Positions 5,999 through 8,999 of a DNA stretch of 8,999 nt are shown in pieces. This stretch comes from Acinetobacter sp. GTDB lineage: Bacteria; Pseudomonadota; Gammaproteobacteria; Pseudomonadales; Moraxellaceae. The notes under the pieces are model-generated. The model saw only the letters and a program-made list of their open reading frames with translations, had not been told where the DNA came from and ran no database searches. The position numbers and the translations under genes were made by a program. The stretch lies in NCBI GenBank assembly GCA_030152605.1, contig JASLJB010000368.1, positions 1 to 8,999 of the forward strand, given 5' to 3'. Positions within the stretch are counted from its first letter, which is position 1. Every line of letters begins with the position of its first letter.

Positions 5999-7055
5999 CT
6001 CTGCCACCCCGGCAGCTTCGGCGCAGCAATTTGCTCAAGCACTTTTGCTTGAGCAAATTGCGTTTTTAAAATCACAACTCTTTCATCCTTCCAAACAACA
6101 GCCCAACCCGATTTATATCCATCAGTTTATCGATCAAGTTTATCGCAGTGCCGCGAAGATCGAACTTCAAGACGTCATCCAGCTCGAACAACTGCAAGCC
6201 GTAGTTCAAAAATATTGTTTTGAATTGAATCTTGGCGGTGAAATCCTAGAGTTTATCGGCAGTACTGCACGAAAAGTTCATGCGCATATTCTGAGTAATG
6301 ACACCGCATTTAAACAATTACTCTCTGATGAAAACTTTGAAATCTGGCTGTATAAAATCCTTGAGCTTGAACAAGCCCGACATTATCTACAGCAACAGTT
6401 ATTAAATAGCCCGCAGATCGCGCAGATCAGCTTACAACTCGCCAATCATATCCTAGAAAAGCACACCCCGTGGTTAGATCAACTGCGTAAGCTCAAACTC
6501 GATCAGCATCGCTTTGCTGCACGTGCCTTGAGTTTTTTACAAGACCAACAGCAAAATATCGAACTCAAAATTGAACAGCAGTTAGCCCAAGCGATTTTAA
6601 ATAACTTTGCAGAAATCGTGATCCTGCCACAGGATGAACTGGCTGATATTGGCCTGCATCTTTGGTCGAGCTTAAAACACAAAAGTTTTAAAGAAAGCTT
6701 TGCTCAGTTTGAGGCCATCGATTTTGAAGATTTTTTTGTTTTACTGTACGAGACTTGGAAACAGCTACGCCAAACTGAACTCATCCAAGATTTGGTCTTA
6801 GGTTCACTCAACGCTTTCTACCAATACTTTGCAGATAGCGACCTACAATCCCTGCTACACGCTGTCGGCCTCGGCATTGATGATCTATATGAAGAAGCAG
6901 ACCGCTTCCTGCCGCACATGTGCCGTGCATTGGATCAGCTTGATCTCTTAGATGATATTTTAAAAAGCCTGCTCGAACCGTTCTATCTCAGCCCTCGGAC
7001 TCAGCAATTGATTCAGGCGCATTATTCAAACAACGCAGACATTGACAATACTTAG
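5976..7055 (+). CDS. Uncharacterised helical protein coupled to nadE
   Basis: I do not recognise this family. The product, up to 359 residues, is rich in Leu and Gln, reads as mostly amphipathic helix throughout, and has no signal peptide, membrane segment or catalytic motif, so it is probably a soluble cytoplasmic protein. The frame is open for over 1 kb with protein-like composition, so it is likely a real gene. The next in-frame Met after the first lies near residue 310, so the start must be the ATG at 5976 or the GTG at 5991; the latter has GGAAAG (5982-5987) just upstream. Either start lies inside the 3' end of nadE, implying co-transcription and translational coupling. A terminator-like hairpin (6026-6067) sits inside its first 30 codons. 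A role linked to NAD metabolism can only be guessed from position. No clear terminator follows the stop. Confidence 0.72.
   Translation: MVGKQVPNSATPAASAQQFAQALLLEQIAFLKSQLFHPSKQQPNPIYIHQFIDQVYRSAAKIELQDVIQLEQLQAVVQKYCFELNLGGEILEFIGSTARKVHAHILSNDTAFKQLLSDENFEIWLYKILELEQARHYLQQQLLNSPQIAQISLQLANHILEKHTPWLDQLRKLKLDQHRFAARALSFLQDQQQNIELKIEQQLAQAILNNFAEIVILPQDELADIGLHLWSSLKHKSFKESFAQFEAIDFEDFFVLLYETWKQLRQTELIQDLVLGSLNAFYQYFADSDLQSLLHAVGLGIDDLYEEADRFLPHMCRALDQLDLLDDILKSLLEPFYLSPRTQQLIQAHYSNNADIDNT
6026..6067 (+). terminator. Terminator-like hairpin after nadE, inside the next coding sequence
   Basis: Perfect 15-bp arms GCAATTTGCTCAAGC (6026-6040) and GCTTGAGCAAATTGC (6047-6061) enclose ACTTTT and are followed by G and five Ts (6063-6067). 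It begins 28 bases after the nadE stop, where a terminator is expected, yet lies in frame within the overlapping gene (encoding QQFAQALLLEQIAF). A smaller stem CTGCC/GGCAG (6001-6015) precedes it. It may act as a partial terminator or attenuator relieved by ribosomes translating the second gene. Confidence 0.65.
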
Positions 7056-7306
7056 AACTTAGGCCAACACCTCAAATACCACGCCACCCGCGCACTAATC
7101 CAAGTCCCAGCAAAACTAAACTCAGCAATCAATACGCGGTCTTAGCCCATCAAAGCCCGCCTTAGCCCACCGAAGCCACAACTGACACGATTTAGCGCTG
7201 AGCGTGCAATTTACTGCATGCTACTGTCTAGTGGTATTGGCGATATGGTTTTCTGAGATTAAATAAAACTAAATGATTGATTTTTATACGTTATTAAATT
7301 TTAGGC
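7056..7306. other. Intergenic region, no convincing gene; short 20-bp direct repeat
   Basis: About 250 bases between the nadE-coupled gene and the tRNA terminator. Reading frames are short and lack start codons. Two imperfect 20-base direct repeats are adjacent at 7141-7160 and 7161-7180, both beginning CTTAGCCCA. Confidence 0.5.
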
Positions 7307-7335
7307 AAAAAGAGACCATGCGTTGAGCATGGTCT
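7307..7335 (-). terminator. Intrinsic terminator of the first tRNA-Met gene
   Basis: AGACCATGC (7313-7321) and GCATGGTCT (7327-7335) form a perfect 9-bp stem. On the - strand it is followed by C and five Ts (complement of the As at 7307-7311). It lies seven bases after the tRNA CCA end. Confidence 0.9.
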
Positions 7336-7342
7336 ATAAAAA

Positions 7343-7419
7343 TGGTGGCTATGACGGGATTTGAACCTGTGACCCCAGCATTATGAGTGCTGTGCTCTAA
7401 CCAACTGAGCTACATAGCC
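7343..7419 (-). tRNA. tRNA-Met (elongator), anticodon CAT
   Basis: A 77-base cloverleaf with encoded CCA. The acceptor stem is GGCTATG/CATAGCC, the anticodon loop is CTCATAA (+ strand 7381-7387), and the T loop GGTTCAAATCC is standard. The sequence is close to E. coli elongator tRNA-Met. It lacks the unpaired first base and the three G-C pairs of initiator tRNA. A lysidine-modified tRNA-Ile would share the CAT anticodon but has a different acceptor stem. Identical to the second copy at 8900-8976. Confidence 0.96.
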
Positions 7420-7434
7420 AAAAACTGTGTGCGC

Positions 7435-7463
7435 ATTATCTAAATTTCCAAGCAGTGCGTCAA
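7435..7463 (-). promoter_or_regulatory. Promoter of the first tRNA-Met gene
   Basis: On the - strand TTGACG (complement of 7458-7463), a 17-bp spacer and GATAAT (complement of 7435-7440) form a near-consensus sigma70 promoter. The discriminator is G/C-rich (GCGCAC), as in promoters under stringent control. Transcription would begin about nine bases before the tRNA. Confidence 0.85.
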
Positions 7464-7651
7464 GCACTTGATCGCACCAATGATCAGACTTTAAACAAAT
7501 ATTTATCAGTTACTTAAATTTCATACAGATTTGGAAGAAATTAATCAAATATCGCTAAAAAAATGCTTTTCAAATCCAACGCGATTGCATCACCGCACCC
7601 AACAGCCTCAGCTCGATACTTAAGCTGCTCTGCCTCAACTGCAAACCACGC

Positions 7652-7679
7652 TTCACATACAAACATAAGCCTGTATAAT
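7652..7679 (+). promoter_or_regulatory. Candidate promoter of the RDD-family gene
   Basis: TTCACA (7652-7657, 5/6 match), a 16-bp spacer and a perfect TATAAT (7674-7679) precede the gene by about 75 bases. This is the best + strand match in the 290-base gap between the tRNA promoter and the gene, in which I see nothing else. Confidence 0.5.
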
Positions 7680-7755
7680 CCTTAAGCATCAACGCACAAG
7701 TTGTTAATTTCGAAATATAAAATTAGTACTTTTAACCCTTATCTATGTCCAATTC

Positions 7756-8823
7756 ATGATGAATAAAAATATCTCAAACCACTTAAGATCTGTAAAAGAC
7801 ATGACATCTTCACATCAACAAACCTTGCCATCGATCTTCTGGTATCGAATCGCAGCTTTGATCATCGATCTTGAATTGCTGACTTTACTCTGCGCTTTAG
7901 TCTGCTTAGTATTTGCTGATCATCTCTCCGCCTTTCCGATCCTCAGCACATTAGGGGGTTATAGCGTTTTTATACTTTATTTTGGATTGTTGAACAGCCG
8001 CCTCAATCACGGACAGACCCTGGGCAAACGACTACTCAAGATTCATGTACAGAATAAACAGCAACAAGCGCCTGATATTCTGCCTGCCATGCTTCGCGCA
8101 GCAATCGCCTGTGCGCCGTTATGCTTGTACGCTCTGGCCGATATGATGACGTCGCCTGCGCTTAAAATGATTTTTATCGCCGTCTTAATCGGTATCACGA
8201 TTTTAATGATTGGCTTTTTTCTCGTAGACACAGCAACGCATCGTAGCTTCCATGATCTGCTCAGCGCTTCACACGTGTCTCACCGAGCCAAGCTTGATCA
8301 AGTGCACAATCAACATCTATCTGAAGCGCCTCAGTTCAACACAACGCCCTCCACGGCGCCAAAAAACATAGCCGCTATACGCTACGTTGCCGTATTGGCT
8401 GCACTGCTCCTGAGTTATATCGCGGCGTATATTTGGCTAAAACCAACCTTGATACAGCAACCGCTACCCAAACAAGGTTGGTCGGAGATCCAGACACATC
8501 TGCCACAGATCTATCAAATTCAAGCTTATCGCACGCCTATCGACAAAAACACAATACAACAAGACTTTGCATATCCAGCGGATCAGATCGCCGACAGCAT
8601 TGACTATCGTGTACAGGTGAAAACTCAATCCAACTTACGCAGTTCATTTTTATTGCAGGATTTCACCCAGCAGTTACAGCATTTAAGAGCAGAAGAGCTC
8701 CAACACAACAGCATTGAGTATGAGTTTTATACCCGATTTCAGTTTGGGCCGATCATCCAACATCAGGCGCTCTATTTTCAATCCAAATGGGAAGATGGCG
8801 AGCTCAAGCTCGCTGCATACTAA
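7756..8823 (+). CDS. RDD-family inner-membrane protein with an extra C-terminal periplasmic domain
   Basis: The first about 180 residues are an RDD domain (PF06271 type): Arg31 and Asp38 in WYRIAALIIDLE, the hallmark GQTLGKRLLKIHV at 86-98, and a closing DTATHRSFHDLL at 158-169. Hydrophobic segments lie at about 30-53, 60-80, 110-128 and 138-157. A further membrane segment at about 206-228 leads into a tail of about 125 soluble residues that I do not recognise, probably periplasmic. Family members are of unknown or ion-transport-related role, so no substrate is assigned. Start: tandem ATGs at 7756 and 7759 lack a clear ribosome site; the Met at 7801 is an alternative and would remove 15 polar residues. 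It sits between two identical tRNA-Met genes and converges on the second one. Confidence 0.85.
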   Translation: MMNKNISNHLRSVKDMTSSHQQTLPSIFWYRIAALIIDLELLTLLCALVCLVFADHLSAFPILSTLGGYSVFILYFGLLNSRLNHGQTLGKRLLKIHVQNKQQQAPDILPAMLRAAIACAPLCLYALADMMTSPALKMIFIAVLIGITILMIGFFLVDTATHRSFHDLLSASHVSHRAKLDQVHNQHLSEAPQFNTTPSTAPKNIAAIRYVAVLAALLLSYIAAYIWLKPTLIQQPLPKQGWSEIQTHLPQIYQIQAYRTPIDKNTIQQDFAYPADQIADSIDYRVQVKTQSNLRSSFLLQDFTQQLQHLRAEELQHNSIEYEFYTRFQFGPIIQHQALYFQSKWEDGELKLAAY

Positions 8824-8863
8824 GCCACGAATTACGAATTTTAAAAATTTTAAATAAGCGCAC

Positions 8864-8893
8864 AAAAAAAAGACCACGTTAGGAACGTGGTCT
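8864..8893 (-). terminator. Intrinsic terminator of the second tRNA-Met gene
   Basis: AGACCACGTT (8871-8880) and AACGTGGTCT (8884-8893) form a perfect 10-bp stem with loop AGG. On the - strand it runs into eight Ts (complement of the As at 8864-8871, the last A pairing). It lies six bases after the tRNA CCA end. Confidence 0.9.
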
Positions 8894-8899
8894 ATAAAA

Positions 8900-8976
8900 T
8901 GGTGGCTATGACGGGATTTGAACCTGTGACCCCAGCATTATGAGTGCTGTGCTCTAACCAACTGAGCTACATAGCC
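8900..8976 (-). tRNA. tRNA-Met (elongator), anticodon CAT, second copy
   Basis: Identical over all 77 bases, including CCA, to the copy at 7343-7419; anticodon complement at 8940-8942. The upstream flank also matches the first copy with few changes. Confidence 0.96.
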
Positions 8977-8991
8977 GAAAACTGTGCGCGC

Positions 8992-8997
8992 ATTATC
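8992..8997 (-). promoter_or_regulatory. -10 element of the second tRNA-Met promoter (partial)
   Basis: GATAAT on the - strand sits at the same distance from the tRNA as in the first copy. The -35 element falls beyond the end of the window. The discriminator is again G/C-rich (GCGCGCAC). Confidence 0.7.
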
Positions 8998-8999
8998 TG

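Noticed and set aside
7056..7150. Possible small protein on the - strand ending just after the nadE-coupled gene
   Set aside because: The frame is under 30 codons, has no ATG or ribosome site and is bounded by stops; chance is the simpler reading.
7343..7419. tRNA-Ile with lysidine (CAT anticodon) or initiator tRNA-Met
   Set aside because: The acceptor stem GGCTATG and overall sequence match elongator tRNA-Met; initiator features (mismatched first pair, three G-C pairs in the anticodon stem) are absent.
7330..8998. Integrated element with tRNA attachment sites
   Set aside because: The repeats include complete tRNAs with promoter and terminator, and there is no integrase or mobile gene between them, so gene duplication is the better explanation.

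Overview
The window looks like chromosomal DNA of an Acinetobacter-type gammaproteobacterium. The evidence is a citrate synthase very close to the GltA type used for typing in that genus, moderate-to-low GC, A/T-rich intergenic DNA, and a glutamine-dependent NAD+ synthetase. The species assignment is inference from recognisable proteins, not from a database search. No insertion sequence, integrase, prophage gene or CRISPR array was seen.

Layout. (1) 2-1147, + strand: 3' part of gltA (citrate synthase), cut by the window start, ending at a bidirectional terminator (1170-1200) shared with the convergent gene. (2) 1231-3172, - strand: a two-gene unit transcribed from right to left. A COG3687/PF10118-type 'predicted metal-dependent hydrolase' is followed by a classical short-chain dehydrogenase. 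About seven copies of a degenerate 15-bp tandem repeat fill the space between them and run up to the hydrolase stop codon. (3) 3173-3457: a divergent regulatory region with three dyad symmetries, one overlapping a candidate promoter for the next gene. (4) 3458-3994, + strand: a small orphan HEXXH zincin-like protein, followed by about 380 bp of very A/T-rich non-coding DNA. (5) 4373-7055, + strand: nadE, overlapped by an unrecognised helical protein gene. A 15-bp perfect hairpin followed by five Ts sits 28 bases after the nadE stop, inside the start of the second gene. (6) 7056-8999: two identical elongator tRNA-Met genes on the - strand, each with its own hairpin terminator and a GATAAT -10 element, flanking an RDD-family membrane protein gene on the + strand.

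How it fits together. Most genes are core or housekeeping: TCA cycle entry, NAD synthesis and tRNA-Met. The hydrolase and dehydrogenase probably act in one lipid or small-molecule oxidation pathway, but the substrate cannot be read from sequence. The most interesting arrangements are the terminator-like hairpin embedded in a coding sequence coupled to nadE, the 15-bp repeat array between the two lipid-type genes, and the near-identical 110-bp tRNA repeats bracketing the RDD gene.
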